Shown here one piece after another: positions 24,496 to 33,804 of a DNA stretch of 64,000 nucleotides. The translations under genes were made by a program, and so were the position numbers. The notes under the pieces are model-generated. The model searched no databases. It saw only the letters and a program-made list of their open reading frames with translations, and was not told the DNA's origin. Within the stretch, counting starts at the first letter, position 1, and each line of letters begins with the position of its first letter. Origin of the DNA: Cupriavidus sp. P-10. Lineage in GTDB: Bacteria > Pseudomonadota > Gammaproteobacteria > Burkholderiales > Burkholderiaceae. The DNA lies in the NCBI RefSeq assembly GCF_003402535.2, contig NZ_AP025172.1, positions 1,364,001-1,428,000 on the forward strand, given 5' to 3'.

Positions 24496-26559
24496 TCAGA
24501 AATCCTTCACGAGCCGCAGCGAGTCGTAGATCGCGCCGTGGATGTTATGCATCGAGATGCAGTCGCCAACCCGGAACAGCAGGAAGCGGCCGTTACCCAG
24601 CGTCTCCGACAGGCACGGTTGCGGCTCGGCGGCGAACAGCTTGTGCACATCGACCTGGCCGCGGTTGACCGATTCCGGCTTGAGCTTCCAGTAGAGCGCG
24701 TCATTCGGCGTCGAGCCGTTCTCGATCACGACCTGGTCGACCGCGCGCTCCTCCAGCTCTTCCGTGTACTCGTTGCGCAGCACCGCGATCTTCTTGCCGT
24801 CTTCCTCGTAGACGCGGTCGAGCCAGTAGTTCGGCGTATGGATCACGCCCTGTGCATACAGGCGGCGATAGAAGATCGGGAAAGTCGTGCCGCCACAGTC
24901 GTCGGCGACCTTCACGTCCGGCGTGACAATCTCAACCTTGGCGCCGCGGCTTGCCAGGTAGTCGGCGACTCCCGCTCCTGCATGCGTGCTCACACCGTCG
25001 TAGACCAGCACGTTCTGCTTCGCTTCGACACGCCCGGACAACACTTCCCATGAACTGACGGCCAGCCCCTCGGCAACGCCCCACGCGGGGACCTGGTCGG
25101 AGAAGGCGCGGCCACCCGTGGCCAGCACGATGATGTCCGGCTTCTCGGCCATGATCATCTTCGCGTCGGCGTCCACGCCCAGGCGCCGGTCAACGCCAAG
25201 GCGCCTGGTCTCCATGTCGAACCAGCGCACGATGCCGGCCATCTGCTCGCGCTGCGGTGCCTTCGATGCGAGCATGATCTGCCCGCCCACCTCGGTGCTC
25301 TTCTCGAACAGCACCACGTCATGGCCGCGTGACCGCGCAACGCGCGCCGCTTCCAGGCCGGCCGGGCCCGCGCCAACCACGACGACCTTGCGCTTGGGAC
25401 CGCGCGATTTCTCGATGACGTGCGGCATGGTCGCCTCGCGCGAGGTGGCCGCGTTCTGCACGCACAGCACGTCGAGGCCGTTGTACTGGCGGTCGATACA
25501 GTAGTTCGCGCCGACGCACTGCTTGATTTCGTCCTCGCGGCCATCGCGGATCTTGATGACCATGTGCGGGTCGGCCATCTGCGCGCGCGTCATGCCGACC
25601 AGGTCGACCATGCCGCTTGCCAGCAGCCGCTCCGCCTGGCCCGCGTCGCGGATGCTCTGCGCGTGCATTACCGGGATCCGGACCACCGACTTGATGCCCG
25701 CCGCCAGGTGCACGAACGGCTCTGGCGGCAGCGCCATCGGCGGCATGCAGTTGGCCAGCGTGTTGTGCGTGTCCGCGCCCGATCCGATCACGCCGAGGTA
25801 GTCGATCAGCCCCGACTCGGACATGGCCTGCGCGATCTCCTTGAGCTGCTGGTGGTCGAGCCCATCCTCGTGGAACTCGTCGCCGCACATGCGCAGGCCG
25901 ACGCAGAAGTCCTTGCCGACCGCCTCGCGCACCGCCTGCAGCACCTCCACGCCGAAGCGCAGGCGGTTCTGCAGGCTGCCGCCCCACTCGTCGGTGCGGA
26001 AGTTGGTGCGCGGGCTCCAGAACTGGTCGATCAGGTGCTGGTGCGCGGCCGAAATCTCGATGCCGTCCATCCCCGCATCCTTGACGCGCTTGGCTGCCGT
26101 GGCGAAGTCGGCGATGATCCGGCGAATCTCTTCCACCTCGATGATCTTTGCGTTGCCGCGATGCACGGGTTCGCGCACGCCGGAGGGCGACATCAGGTGC
26201 GGCCAGTGCTCGCCGTGGAACGCCGAGCGGCGGCCCATATGGGTGGCCTGGATCATGATCTTCGCGCCGTGGCCGTGCATCGTCTCCGCCAGCCGGGAGA
26301 GGGGCTCGACGATCCTGTCCGTGGCAAGGTTCACCGACTTCCACCAGCCCTGGGGGCTGTCGACCGATACCGGGCTGGAGCCGCCGCAGATCGCCAGGCC
26401 GACACCGCCCTTCGCCTTTTCTTCGTAATAGCGGAGGTAGCGGTCGCCCGGCAGGCCGTCCGGTTCGGCATACACCTCGGCATGCGCTGTGCTGACGATC
26501 CGGTTGCGCAGCGTCAGCTGGTTGAGCTGCAAGGGTCTAAACAAGTGGGGATAGCGCAT
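24496..26559 (-). CDS. dgcA: Dimethylglycine demethylase, flavin subunit
   Basis: A 687-residue enzyme of the trimethylamine/2,4-dienoyl-CoA reductase type, converting dimethylglycine to sarcosine. The N-terminal half is an Old Yellow Enzyme barrel with FMN (LFRPLQLNQLTLRNRIVSTA; ISAAHQHLIDQFWSPRTN). At about residues 340-360 Cys residues in CVGANYCIDRQYNGLDVLC ligate a [4Fe-4S] cluster. The C-terminal half has FAD and NAD folds (KVVVVGAGPAGLEAARVARS; VLVYDGVSTHAGAGVADYLA). Start ATG at 26559 with AGAGGT upstream; the frame runs further 5' but without homology. Confidence 0.93.
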   Translation of the reverse strand: MRYPHLFRPLQLNQLTLRNRIVSTAHAEVYAEPDGLPGDRYLRYYEEKAKGGVGLAICGGSSPVSVDSPQGWWKSVNLATDRIVEPLSRLAETMHGHGAKIMIQATHMGRRSAFHGEHWPHLMSPSGVREPVHRGNAKIIEVEEIRRIIADFATAAKRVKDAGMDGIEISAAHQHLIDQFWSPRTNFRTDEWGGSLQNRLRFGVEVLQAVREAVGKDFCVGLRMCGDEFHEDGLDHQQLKEIAQAMSESGLIDYLGVIGSGADTHNTLANCMPPMALPPEPFVHLAAGIKSVVRIPVMHAQSIRDAGQAERLLASGMVDLVGMTRAQMADPHMVIKIRDGREDEIKQCVGANYCIDRQYNGLDVLCVQNAATSREATMPHVIEKSRGPKRKVVVVGAGPAGLEAARVARSRGHDVVLFEKSTEVGGQIMLASKAPQREQMAGIVRWFDMETRRLGVDRRLGVDADAKMIMAEKPDIIVLATGGRAFSDQVPAWGVAEGLAVSSWEVLSGRVEAKQNVLVYDGVSTHAGAGVADYLASRGAKVEIVTPDVKVADDCGGTTFPIFYRRLYAQGVIHTPNYWLDRVYEEDGKKIAVLRNEYTEELEERAVDQVVIENGSTPNDALYWKLKPESVNRGQVDVHKLFAAEPQPCLSETLGNGRFLLFRVGDCISMHNIHGAIYDSLRLVKDF

Positions 26560-26623
26560 CGCAGGCGACCTCTGGCGTTCGTATGTCTTTCGTGTTGCGG
26601 ATGAAATCTGGCTCAGCGCACGC

Positions 26624-27157
26624 TCAGTGGGCGATTGCCGACACCTCGAACACGCAATGCTCGTGGCCTTCGGCCGCGCACTGCGCTTCCTTCGACTGCG
26701 CGCGCGGCCCAGCCGTGCCGGCGGGTGCGGTATCGTTGACCCAGTCCATCGCGCCGGCGAACCAGCCGGCGAACATGTAGCAGAGCTTGCCTTCCTTGCC
26801 CGGCTGCGCAAGCACGAACGACGAGTGGTGCAGCGCGATGCGCGCATGCGCCGTCGCCGGATCGGCTTCGAGGAGAGAGAAAAGGCCCCAGCCGCGCTGC
26901 GACAGCCGCTTCAGGTAGTGCTCGTACACGGCCATGCCGCTGAGGCCGTGCAGTGGGGCCTCCTTGTCGCACCAGTGGTACGCGGACTTGTACCCTGCCT
27001 TGTAGAGAATCTCGGCGTACGCATCGGCGCCGAGCGTCTCTTCGACGGCAACGTGATTGTTCGTGAAGAAATGGCGCGGGACATACAGCATCGGCAGCGC
27101 GTCGGTAGTCCAGACGCCGGTGTCAGGGTTGACGTCGATCGGCAGTTGCGGTTGCAT
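26624..27157 (-). CDS. DUF5943/V4R-type protein of betaine operons
   Basis: A 177-residue soluble protein. LYVPRHFFTNNHVAVEETLG, YKAGYKSAYHWCDKEAP-like text and the end QCAAEGHEHCVFEVSAIAH with closely spaced Cys and His resemble V4R (4-vinyl reductase) domains that bind small hydrophobic molecules or a metal. The equivalent gene sits beside dgcA and a dipeptidase in Pseudomonas betaine loci (known gene order, from memory). Function is not established; a sensor or chaperone role for the DgcAB complex is only a guess. Confidence 0.75.
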   Translation of the reverse strand: MQPQLPIDVNPDTGVWTTDALPMLYVPRHFFTNNHVAVEETLGADAYAEILYKAGYKSAYHWCDKEAPLHGLSGMAVYEHYLKRLSQRGWGLFSLLEADPATAHARIALHHSSFVLAQPGKEGKLCYMFAGWFAGAMDWVNDTAPAGTAGPRAQSKEAQCAAEGHEHCVFEVSAIAH

Positions 27158-27220
27158 CGTGGTGGCTCCGTGAGGATAAATTCGCCGCTTGCGTCGTTGC
27201 GCAGGCGCGGCATTGCCCGC

Positions 27221-27243
27221 GTGCCCGCGCGGCGCGCGGGCAC
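27221..27243. other. 10-bp GC hairpin within the operon
   Basis: GTGCCCGCGC and GCGCGGGCAC with a three-base loop, in the 141-base gap between the dipeptidase and DUF5943 genes. On the plus strand GTCCCGTTTT follows; on the minus strand, the transcribed one, no T run follows. It may set mRNA stability or partial termination within the operon. Confidence 0.45.
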
Positions 27244-27298
27244 GTCCCGTTTTGTACTAAATCGCTTGAAGGGTCCTGCGACTGGCTGCGGTGCCGGC

Positions 27299-28270
27299 TC
27301 AGGCGCCCCAGACTTCCTTGAAGACCCGCACCCAGTTCTCGCCCATGATCTTGCGGATGCGCGAGGTCTTCCAGCCCGCGCGCTCCATCGCCGCGGTCAG
27401 GTTCGGGAACTCGCCGATGGTGCGGATCCCCTCGGGATTGATCACCTTGCCGAAGTTGGTCAGCCGGCGATAGCGGCCCTTGTCGTGCGTCAGCATGTCG
27501 AAGAATTCCGTGCTGTAGCCCTGCGTAAAGTCCGTGCCGATGCCGACCGCATCCTCGCCGACCAGATTCACGACGTAGTCGATCGCTTCGATGTAGTCAT
27601 CGACCGTTGCCTCGATCCCGCGCTTCAGGAACGGTGCAAACATGGTCACGCCGACGAAGCCGCCGGCATCGGCGATCTCCCTGAGCTGCTGGTCGCTCTT
27701 GTTGCGCGGATGCTCCTTCAGGCCCGACGGCAGGCAGTGCGAGTAGCAGACCGGCTTCTTCGAGAAGGCGATGGCTTCGGAAGAGGTGTTGCCGCCGACG
27801 TGCGACAGGTCGACCATGATCCCGACGCGGTTCATCTCCGTGATCACCTCGCGGCCGAAGTCGGACAGCCCGCCGTCACGCTCGTAGCAGCCGGTGCCGA
27901 CCAGGTTTTGCGTGTTGTAGCAGAGCTGCACCACACGCACACCCATGTCGGCGAACGCTTCGATGTAGCCGAGGTTGTCCTCGAACGCATGCGCATTCTG
28001 GAAGCCGAGGATCACGCCGGTCTTGCCTTCACGCTTGGCGCGCAGGATGTCGTCGGTGGTGCGCACCAGCGTCAGCAGTTCGCCGTGGTCGCGGATCTGC
28101 TGTTTCATCAGCGCAATGTTGTCCACGGTCTTGGTGAAATTCTCCCAGACCGAGACGGTGCAGTTGGCGGCGGTGACGCCGCCCTTGCGCATGTCTTCGA
28201 ACACGGACCGCTCGAACTTCGAAATGTTCAGGCCGTCGATGATGATGCTGTCTTCGTGCAGCGGGCTCAT
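27299..28270 (-). CDS. Renal-dipeptidase-like metallohydrolase
   Basis: A 323-residue peptidase M19 family protein. SPLHEDSIIIDGLNISKFER opens it, though the usual HxD at the metal site is altered here to DGLN, and NAHAFEDNLGYIEAFADMGV, MVDLSHVGG and SHCLPSGLKEHPRNKSD carry the remaining metal-binding Glu and His residues. VGIGTDFTQGY is the late Asp motif. The loss of the first HxD is also known for relatives in betaine operons, so it may not be a true dipeptidase; a role in betaine-related amide or N-methyl metabolism is inferred from context only. It lies 37 bases after glyA. Confidence 0.82.
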   Translation of the reverse strand: MSPLHEDSIIIDGLNISKFERSVFEDMRKGGVTAANCTVSVWENFTKTVDNIALMKQQIRDHGELLTLVRTTDDILRAKREGKTGVILGFQNAHAFEDNLGYIEAFADMGVRVVQLCYNTQNLVGTGCYERDGGLSDFGREVITEMNRVGIMVDLSHVGGNTSSEAIAFSKKPVCYSHCLPSGLKEHPRNKSDQQLREIADAGGFVGVTMFAPFLKRGIEATVDDYIEAIDYVVNLVGEDAVGIGTDFTQGYSTEFFDMLTHDKGRYRRLTNFGKVINPEGIRTIGEFPNLTAAMERAGWKTSRIRKIMGENWVRVFKEVWGA

Positions 28271-28307
28271 AGGTTGCTCCACTCCTTGCCTTGGTTCTTG
28301 TCGGTGC

Positions 28308-29582
28308 TCAGTAGATCGGGAAGCGGTCGCACAGCGCGAAGATCTCACGGCGCACGCGCTGCTCCGTGGCCGGGTCCCCTTCCGGGTTCGCGCGCAGCGC
28401 CTCGAAGACCTCCAGGATCAGCCTGCCGATCTCGCGGAACTCCGCGACACCGAAGCCGCGTGTGGTGGCAGCAGGGGCGCCGAGCCGGATACCCGACGTG
28501 ATCGTCGGCTTCTCGGTGTCGAAGGGAATGCCGTTCTTGTTGCAGGTGACGCCGGCGCGCTCGAGCGCCTGCTCGACCTGCGTGCCCTTGAGCCCCTTGG
28601 GGCGCAGGTCGACCAGCAGCAGGTGGTTGTCGGTGCCGCCTGTCACCAGGTCGACGCCGCCCTCCTTCAGGACTTCGCCGAGTGCCTGCGCGTTCGCCAG
28701 CACGTGGTCGATATAGGTCTTGAACTCCGGCTGCAGCGCCTCGCCAAACGCGACCGCCTTGCCCGCGATCACGTGCATCAGGGGACCGCCCTGCAGGCCG
28801 GGGAACACGGCCGAGTTGATCTTCTTGGCAATCTCCTCGTCGTTGGTCAGCACGAAGCCCCCGCGGGGGCCGCGCAGCGTCTTGTGCGTGGTCGAGGTGA
28901 CGACGTGGGCGTGCCCGACCGGGTTCGGATGGCGGCCCGCCGCGATCACGCCGGCGATGTGCGCCATGTCGACCATCAGCTTCGCGCCGACGCTGTCGGC
29001 GATCGCGCGGAAACGGGCAAAATCCAGCTTGCGCGGGTAGGCCGAGAAGCCCGCGATGATCAGGCTCGGCCTATGCTCACGCGCAAGCGCTTCGACCTCG
29101 TCGTAGTCGATCAGCATGGTGTCGCGGTTCACGCCGTACTGCACCGCGTTGAACCACTTGCCGGACAGCGCGGGCTTCGCGCCATGGGTCAGGTGGCCGC
29201 CCGCATCGAGCGACATGCCAAGCACGGTGTCGCCCGGCTTGGCCAGCGCCAGCATCACCGCGCCGTTGGCCTGAGCGCCGGAATGCGGCTGCACGTTGGC
29301 GAAGCCGGCGTCGAAGAGTTGCTTCACGCGATCGATGGCGAGCGCCTCCACTTCATCCGCGAATTCGCAGCCGCCGTAGTAGCGCTTGCCCGGGTATCCT
29401 TCCGCGTACTTGTTGGTCAGCACCGAGCCTTGCGCCTCAAGCACCGCGCGCGACACGATATTTTCCGAAGCGATCAGTTCGACTTGCGACTGCTGCCGCT
29501 CGAGTTCCTTGAGGAGTGCACCGCGCACCCGTGCGTCGCGCTCGGCCAGGGACTGCGAGAAGAAGGTCTGGGTGTTCGACAT
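28308..29582 (-). CDS. glyA: Serine hydroxymethyltransferase
   Basis: A 424-residue PLP enzyme that interconverts glycine plus 5,10-methylene-THF and serine plus THF. The PLP Lys lies in [56 protein letters not shown] and the [11 protein letters not shown] block are typical. In this setting it takes the glycine made from sarcosine and the methylene group from SoxBDAG to form serine, which SdaA deaminates. It is the first gene of the long leftward operon (glyA, dipeptidase, DUF5943, dgcAB, etfAB, gbcAB, proX). Probably a second, catabolic glyA. Confidence 0.96.
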   Translation of the reverse strand: MSNTQTFFSQSLAERDARVRGALLKELERQQSQVELIASENIVSRAVLEAQGSVLTNKYAEGYPGKRYYGGCEFADEVEALAIDRVKQLFDAGFANVQPHSGAQANGAVMLALAKPGDTVLGMSLDAGGHLTHGAKPALSGKWFNAVQYGVNRDTMLIDYDEVEALAREHRPSLIIAGFSAYPRKLDFARFRAIADSVGAKLMVDMAHIAGVIAAGRHPNPVGHAHVVTSTTHKTLRGPRGGFVLTNDEEIAKKINSAVFPGLQGGPLMHVIAGKAVAFGEALQPEFKTYIDHVLANAQALGEVLKEGGVDLVTGGTDNHLLLVDLRPKGLKGTQVEQALERAGVTCNKNGIPFDTEKPTITSGIRLGAPAATTRGFGVAEFREIGRLILEVFEALRANPEGDPATEQRVRREIFALCDRFPIY

Positions 29583-29752
29583 AGATGATCCGTGACTGAT
29601 TGAGATGGCTGCCTGACGGGGCGTGAGACCCGCTGCGCCGGGGCGCTTTGGCTTTGCGGCCTGGTCGGCGCAGCGTTGCCGACGGATCTATTCTTGTCGT
29701 TCGGGTTTTGGACCGGTTGGTGAATTCAGACGCGTTCTTTTCCAATTCCGCC

Positions 29753-29775
29753 ATTCGCGTCCGATTTGAACAAGT
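29753..29775. promoter_or_regulatory. Predicted regulator site S1 in the glyA-gbdR divergent promoter
   Basis: ATTCGCGTCCGATTTGAACA and the following AGT; on the other strand ACTTGTTCAAATCGGACGCG. It closely matches S2 at 41038-41060 and S3 at 32482-32506. It is 170 bases upstream of glyA and about 310 upstream of the regulator at 30084, in a 501-base gene-free gap. The role as operator is inferred. Confidence 0.5.
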
Positions 29776-30083
29776 GGGGCACGAAACGCACGCATGCCGC
29801 GTGACGGATACGGCCGGCAGCGTGACGAAAGACTCGTTGGCTTCCGGCGTCAGCGCCTCTCACCGAGTGCTGCACCGCGCTGGCGCACCGTACTGGCGCG
29901 GCGCACTGTGCGTGTCACGCATCCGGTGCATTGCGGTGCTTGCGGTGATTGCGGCCGTTGCCGCCCCCATTGCTAGGGTTTCGCCGTATGGCACGTTTGT
30001 TGCGCTCGCATTATCAATAGCCATAGACGGCACCGCGCCATTCCCAAGGCCAGAATGCCCGCAAAAAGCCAAGGAACGCCCCC

Positions 30084-31109
30084 ATGTCCACCGACCGAAC
30101 CGCGTCGCTGTCCCACTTCGCATTCATGCCGCTACCCAACTTTTCGATGATCGCGTTCAGCAACGCCATCGAAGTGCTGCGCATGGCGAACTACCTGAGC
30201 GGCCAGGAGCTGTACCGCTGGTCCGTCATCAGCCCGGAAGGCGGCCCGGTGACGGCGAGCAACGACCTGACGATCGACACCCGTCCGGCGCACAGCATCG
30301 GGAGGCCGGACATCCTGTTCGTCTGCGGCGGGATCGACGTGCAGCGCTCGACCGGCGCCGACCACCTTTCAACCCTGCGCCGCGCGGCGCGTGAAGGGCT
30401 GATGCTGGGCAGCCTGTGCACCGGCACGTACGCGCTGGCCAAGTCCGGGCTGCTGGGCGGCTATGCCTGCGCCATCCACTGGGAAAACATGTCGGCGCTG
30501 AAGGAGGAGTTCCCCGATACCCGCTTCCTGAAGGAACTGTTCGTGATCGACCGCGACCGCGTGACCTGCACTGGCGGCGTCGCGCCCCTCGATATGATGC
30601 TGTTCCTGATCGCCAGCCGAGTCGGCACGGGCCGGGTCACGCAGATCGCCGAGCAGTTCATCGTCGAGCATGTGCGCGACACCAGCGCGCAGCAGAAGAT
30701 GCCGCTGGTCGCGAGGCTGGGGTCGGCGAACAAGTCCCTGTTCGAGGTGATCTCGCTGATGGAGAACAACATCGAGGAGCCGCTATCGCGCGAGGAGCTC
30801 GCGCGGCTGGCCATGATGTCGCAGCGGCAGCTGCAGCGGCTGTTCCGCGACCACCTCGGGATGACGCCGACGCACTATTACCTCACGCTGCGCCTGCGCC
30901 GTGCGCGCGAGCTTCTGCTGCAGACCGACATGTCGATCATGCATATCACGATGGCCTGTGGTTTCCAGTCAGCGTGCCACTTCAGCAAGAGTTATCGCGA
31001 GGCGTTCGGGGTGGCGCCGACACGCGAGCGGAGGGCGCAGACGGCGCCGCTGGCGAAGCCGCCGGTGCATGGGAAGGCGCAAAAGTATGCACCGGCGCTC
31101 CATGCGTGA
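30084..31109 (+). CDS. gbdR: GbdR-like activator of betaine catabolism (GlxA/AraC type)
   Basis: A 341-residue regulator with a DJ-1/PfpI-like sensor (FAFMPLPNFSMIAFSNAIEV; GSLCTGTYALAKSG around the Cys) and an AraC domain (SREELARLAMMSQRQLQRLF; MHITMACGFQSACHFSKSYR). GbdR of Pseudomonas senses glycine betaine and dimethylglycine and switches on gbc, dgc and sox genes. Its place next to the glyA operon and high likeness to the 12.7-kb paralogue support this name. CCAAGGAACG precedes the ATG. A terminator follows at 31160. Confidence 0.88.
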   Translation: MSTDRTASLSHFAFMPLPNFSMIAFSNAIEVLRMANYLSGQELYRWSVISPEGGPVTASNDLTIDTRPAHSIGRPDILFVCGGIDVQRSTGADHLSTLRRAAREGLMLGSLCTGTYALAKSGLLGGYACAIHWENMSALKEEFPDTRFLKELFVIDRDRVTCTGGVAPLDMMLFLIASRVGTGRVTQIAEQFIVEHVRDTSAQQKMPLVARLGSANKSLFEVISLMENNIEEPLSREELARLAMMSQRQLQRLFRDHLGMTPTHYYLTLRLRRARELLLQTDMSIMHITMACGFQSACHFSKSYREAFGVAPTRERRAQTAPLAKPPVHGKAQKYAPALHA

Positions 31110-31159
31110 AATGGTAAGAGGAGCTGGGATCGTCCCGCCCGCGCCGCGCCAATAAAATC

Positions 31160-31187
31160 GGGCGGCCTGCCTGCGCCGCCCTTTTTT
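31160..31187 (+). terminator. Rho-independent terminator between gbdR and fdhA
   Basis: GGGCGGC (31160-31166) pairs with GCCGCCC (31175-31181), followed by six T. It lies 50 bases after gbdR and just before the convergent fdhA end. AATAAAAT on the left side gives a weaker T-rich tail for the other direction, so it may work both ways. Confidence 0.85.
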
Positions 31188-31205
31188 AACGCTCCGCGCG
31201 ACGGA

Positions 31206-32405
31206 TCAGGCCGCCTCCAGCATCCCATGCGGATCGATCACGAATTTCCGCGGCGCGCCGCCATCGAACTGCTGGTAGCCTTCCGGCGCCTGGTCCAGTG
31301 AGATCACCGACACATTGACGATTTCCGCGATGGGCAGCCGATTGTGCAGGATGGCCTGCATCAGGTTGCGGTTGTACTTAAGCACCGGCGTCTGGCCGGT
31401 GTGGAAGGAATGCGACTTGGCCCAGCCGAGGCCGAAGCGGATGCTCAGGCTGCCGCGTTGCGCCGCGGCATCCTTCGCACCCGGATCATCGGTCACGTAA
31501 AGGCCCGGGATCCCGATCGCACCTGCGGGGCGCGTGATCTCCATCAGCGAGTTCAGTACCGTCGCGGGCGCCTCCTCCACGTGGCCCGAAGCGCCATGTC
31601 CGTGCGCCTCGAAGCCGACGCAGTCGACCGCGCAATCAATCTCGGGCGTGCCGAGGATAGCGGCCATCTGTTCGCCGAGCGTCGCATCCCGCGACAGGTC
31701 GACGACCTCGAATCCCATCGCCTTGGCGTGGGCCAGGCGCGCCGGGTTCATGTCGCCGACGATGGTGCAGGCCGCGCCGAGCAGGCGCGCCGAAGCCGCG
31801 GCCGCCATGCCGACCGGACCCGCGCCGGCAATGTAGACGGTCGAGCCGGGCTTCACGCCGGCGGTCACGGCGCCATGGTAGCCGGTGGGCAGGATATCCG
31901 ACAGGCAGGTGAGGTCGCGTATCTTTGCCAGTGCTTGGTCGCGGTCGGGGAACTTCAGCAGGTTGAAGTCGGCGTACGGCACCATGACATACTCGGCCTG
32001 CCCGCCGATCCAGCCGCCCATGTCGACGTAGCCGTACGCGCCGCCGGCACGCGACGGATTGACGCTCAGGCAGACTCCGGTGTGTTGCTCCTTGCACATC
32101 GCGCAGCGCCCGCAGGCCACGTTGAACGGCACGGAAACCAGGTCGCCGATCTTCAGCGTCTCGACGTCGCGGCCAATCTCGATGACCTCGCCCGTGATCT
32201 CGTGGCCGAGAACGAGGCCCACCTCCGCGGTCGTGCGCCCGCGCACCATATGCTGGTCCGAGCCGCAGATATTTGTGCTCACGACCTTGAGGATCACGCC
32301 GTGCCCGATCGCGCGGCCGGTTGGATCGACCATTTTCGGATAGTCGATGTTCTGCACCTCGACCTTGCCCGGCCCAAGATATACGACACCCCGGTTGTTG
32401 CTCAT
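31206..32405 (-). CDS. fdhA: Formaldehyde dehydrogenase, glutathione-independent
   Basis: A 399-residue zinc alcohol-dehydrogenase-like enzyme that oxidises formaldehyde to formate with NAD and no thiol cofactor. Catalytic zinc: Cys47 in TNICGSDQHM and His68 in GHEITGE. Structural zinc: Cys98, Cys101, Cys104 and Cys112. IAGAGPVGMAAAASARLLGA is the NAD fold and CVGFEAHGHG is typical of FdhA. It clears the formaldehyde made by GbcA. AAGGAG lies eight bases before the ATG at 32405. A predicted operator (S3) lies about 80 bases upstream. Confidence 0.95.
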   Translation of the reverse strand: MSNNRGVVYLGPGKVEVQNIDYPKMVDPTGRAIGHGVILKVVSTNICGSDQHMVRGRTTAEVGLVLGHEITGEVIEIGRDVETLKIGDLVSVPFNVACGRCAMCKEQHTGVCLSVNPSRAGGAYGYVDMGGWIGGQAEYVMVPYADFNLLKFPDRDQALAKIRDLTCLSDILPTGYHGAVTAGVKPGSTVYIAGAGPVGMAAAASARLLGAACTIVGDMNPARLAHAKAMGFEVVDLSRDATLGEQMAAILGTPEIDCAVDCVGFEAHGHGASGHVEEAPATVLNSLMEITRPAGAIGIPGLYVTDDPGAKDAAAQRGSLSIRFGLGWAKSHSFHTGQTPVLKYNRNLMQAILHNRLPIAEIVNVSVISLDQAPEGYQQFDGGAPRKFVIDPHGMLEAA

Positions 32406-32481
32406 CGCCTTGTCTCCTTGTCTTCGATAAAGCCTGCCGCACTCGCGGCAGGCGTGTTCGAGAGTAGTGCGCAGAGCCGCG

Positions 32482-32506
32482 GTACTTTGTGCAAAATCCG
32501 ACGCGC
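32482..32506 (-). promoter_or_regulatory. Predicted regulator site S3 upstream of fdhA
   Basis: Plus strand: TACTTTGTGCAAAATCCGAC then GCGCG. It shares 15 exact bases, CCGACGCGCGCTTGA, with the site upstream of the porin (33747-33771), and TCCGACGCG with S1 and S2. It lies 77 to 101 bases before fdhA, which would suit an AraC activator. Confidence 0.55.
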
Positions 32507-32538
32507 GCTTGAACTGGCCCGACTTCGTTGCCGCCAGG

Positions 32539-33687
32539 CTAGAACTTGTGACGGATCGCGGCGCGCACCAGCACCTGGCTCGACGTCGACGACGAGTCGG
32601 CCGCACCGGGTATGTAGGCGCGATCCAGTGCCGTGCCGGTCTTGTCGCCGCTCACGCGCTGGTAGACACCCTGCAGATAGACGTCGGTCCGCTTCGAGAA
32701 GTTGTAGTCCGCCATCAGCCCGATGCTGTGGACTTTCGGCTTGGCCTCGCCCGACGACGCCTGGAACTTCTCCGTAGTCAGCGTGTAGACCGCGCCGGCA
32801 TAGAACGCCGGCGTAAACTGGTACTTGAAGTTGAGCTCGAAGTTCTGGAACTTGAGCGCGTCCAGCGTGCCGGTTGCCGGCAGAATCGACCCGGAAATGT
32901 AGGAAGTCGACAGCGGCTGCGTCAGGTTGGTGTTGGAGTACGAGAAGCCGGCGGTCGCCGCGCCGAACGTGTAGTTGATGCCGGCGCCGAAGATGCGCAG
33001 GCGCCTGGCAAGGAAGTTCTGGTCGCCGCCGCTGCTGATGGCGCCGTTGGCCGTCGCCGACGGGTTGTCGGCCTGCAGGTAAGCCGCCGCCAGCAACCAG
33101 CCACCATTCGCGTACTGCATTCCCGCGCCGTACTGGCGGTTGTTCGCAAAGTTGGTGTCGTTGCTGAAGCTGTACGTGCCCCCGAACTGGAACCCGCCAA
33201 ACGTGGGGCTGGTGTACTTGACCGTGTTATTGACACGAAACGAGTAGACCATGTTGTCGTTGTCGTAAGGATGGCCGAACATATAGCCGCCCCAGTTGCC
33301 GACCACGGTCGTCTGCGCCAGGTAGTCGATCACGGAATCGTACTGACGCCCGAGCGTGATGGTCCCGAGCCGGTCGTCGGCCAGCCCGACATAGGCCTGC
33401 CGACCGAACAGCACGCCGCCCTGCGCCGCCCTGCCGGTGCTGGCATTGAAGCCGTTCTCGAGCTGGAACAGCGCCTTGACGCCCCCTCCCAGGTCTTCCG
33501 AGCCCTTCAGGCCCCAGCGGCTCCCTTGCGCGAAGCCGCTCTGCATCTCGATCAGCCGGTCACCGCCGACGTTGTTGGTGTAGTTGATGCCTTCGTCGAT
33601 GATGCCGTACAGCGTCACGCTGCCCTGGGCGAACGCGGACGTGGCAAACAACAGGGAAATGGTGGCGCCTAGCGTGGTTTTTTTCAT
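32539..33687 (-). CDS. Outer-membrane porin
   Basis: A 382-residue gram-negative porin of the Burkholderiales OmpC-like type. Signal peptide MKKTTLGATISLLFATSAFA, then QGSVTLYGIIDEGINYTNNV, the standard first strand; many alternating aromatic strands, SRWGLKGSEDLGGGVKALFQ and a final ...VLVRAAIRHKF ending in Phe, the outer-membrane insertion signal. It would form a trimeric channel; being next to fdhA and the sox operon and having the same predicted operator suggests it helps take up betaine or related amines. GAGGAGG precedes the start. Confidence 0.92.
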   Translation of the reverse strand: MKKTTLGATISLLFATSAFAQGSVTLYGIIDEGINYTNNVGGDRLIEMQSGFAQGSRWGLKGSEDLGGGVKALFQLENGFNASTGRAAQGGVLFGRQAYVGLADDRLGTITLGRQYDSVIDYLAQTTVVGNWGGYMFGHPYDNDNMVYSFRVNNTVKYTSPTFGGFQFGGTYSFSNDTNFANNRQYGAGMQYANGGWLLAAAYLQADNPSATANGAISSGGDQNFLARRLRIFGAGINYTFGAATAGFSYSNTNLTQPLSTSYISGSILPATGTLDALKFQNFELNFKYQFTPAFYAGAVYTLTTEKFQASSGEAKPKVHSIGLMADYNFSKRTDVYLQGVYQRVSGDKTGTALDRAYIPGAADSSSTSSQVLVRAAIRHKF

Positions 33688-33746
33688 TGGGTTTCCTCCT
33701 CGTATTGGTAGCTCGCGGATACGAGAGTAGTCGCCAGGGCCCCACC

Positions 33747-33771
33747 GTTTGCATGCTAAACCCGACGCGCG
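33747..33771 (-). promoter_or_regulatory. Predicted regulator site S4 upstream of the porin
   Basis: Plus strand GTTTGCATGCTAAACCCGAC then GCGCG, continuing CTTGA. CCGACGCGCGCTTGA is shared exactly with S3. It lies 60 bases before the porin start, after the convergent end of the sox operon from the right. Confidence 0.55.
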
Positions 33772-33804
33772 CTTGACCGGCGCCGACATCTCCCTGTGGA
33801 ACGA

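Noticed and set aside
21493..24529. Long plus-strand frames of 523 and 579 codons
   Set aside because: Antisense shadows of etfA and dgcB, without any recognisable domain or ribosome site.
26560..26847. Upstream extension of dgcA to 26847
   Set aside because: The extra residues are out of keeping with the family, overlap the DUF5943 gene, and a normal start with a ribosome site exists at 26559.
25420..28501. Two long plus-strand frames (394 and 624 codons)
   Set aside because: They are antisense to dgcA, the DUF5943 gene and the dipeptidase gene, all of which have clear family motifs; the plus-strand products look like composition artefacts.
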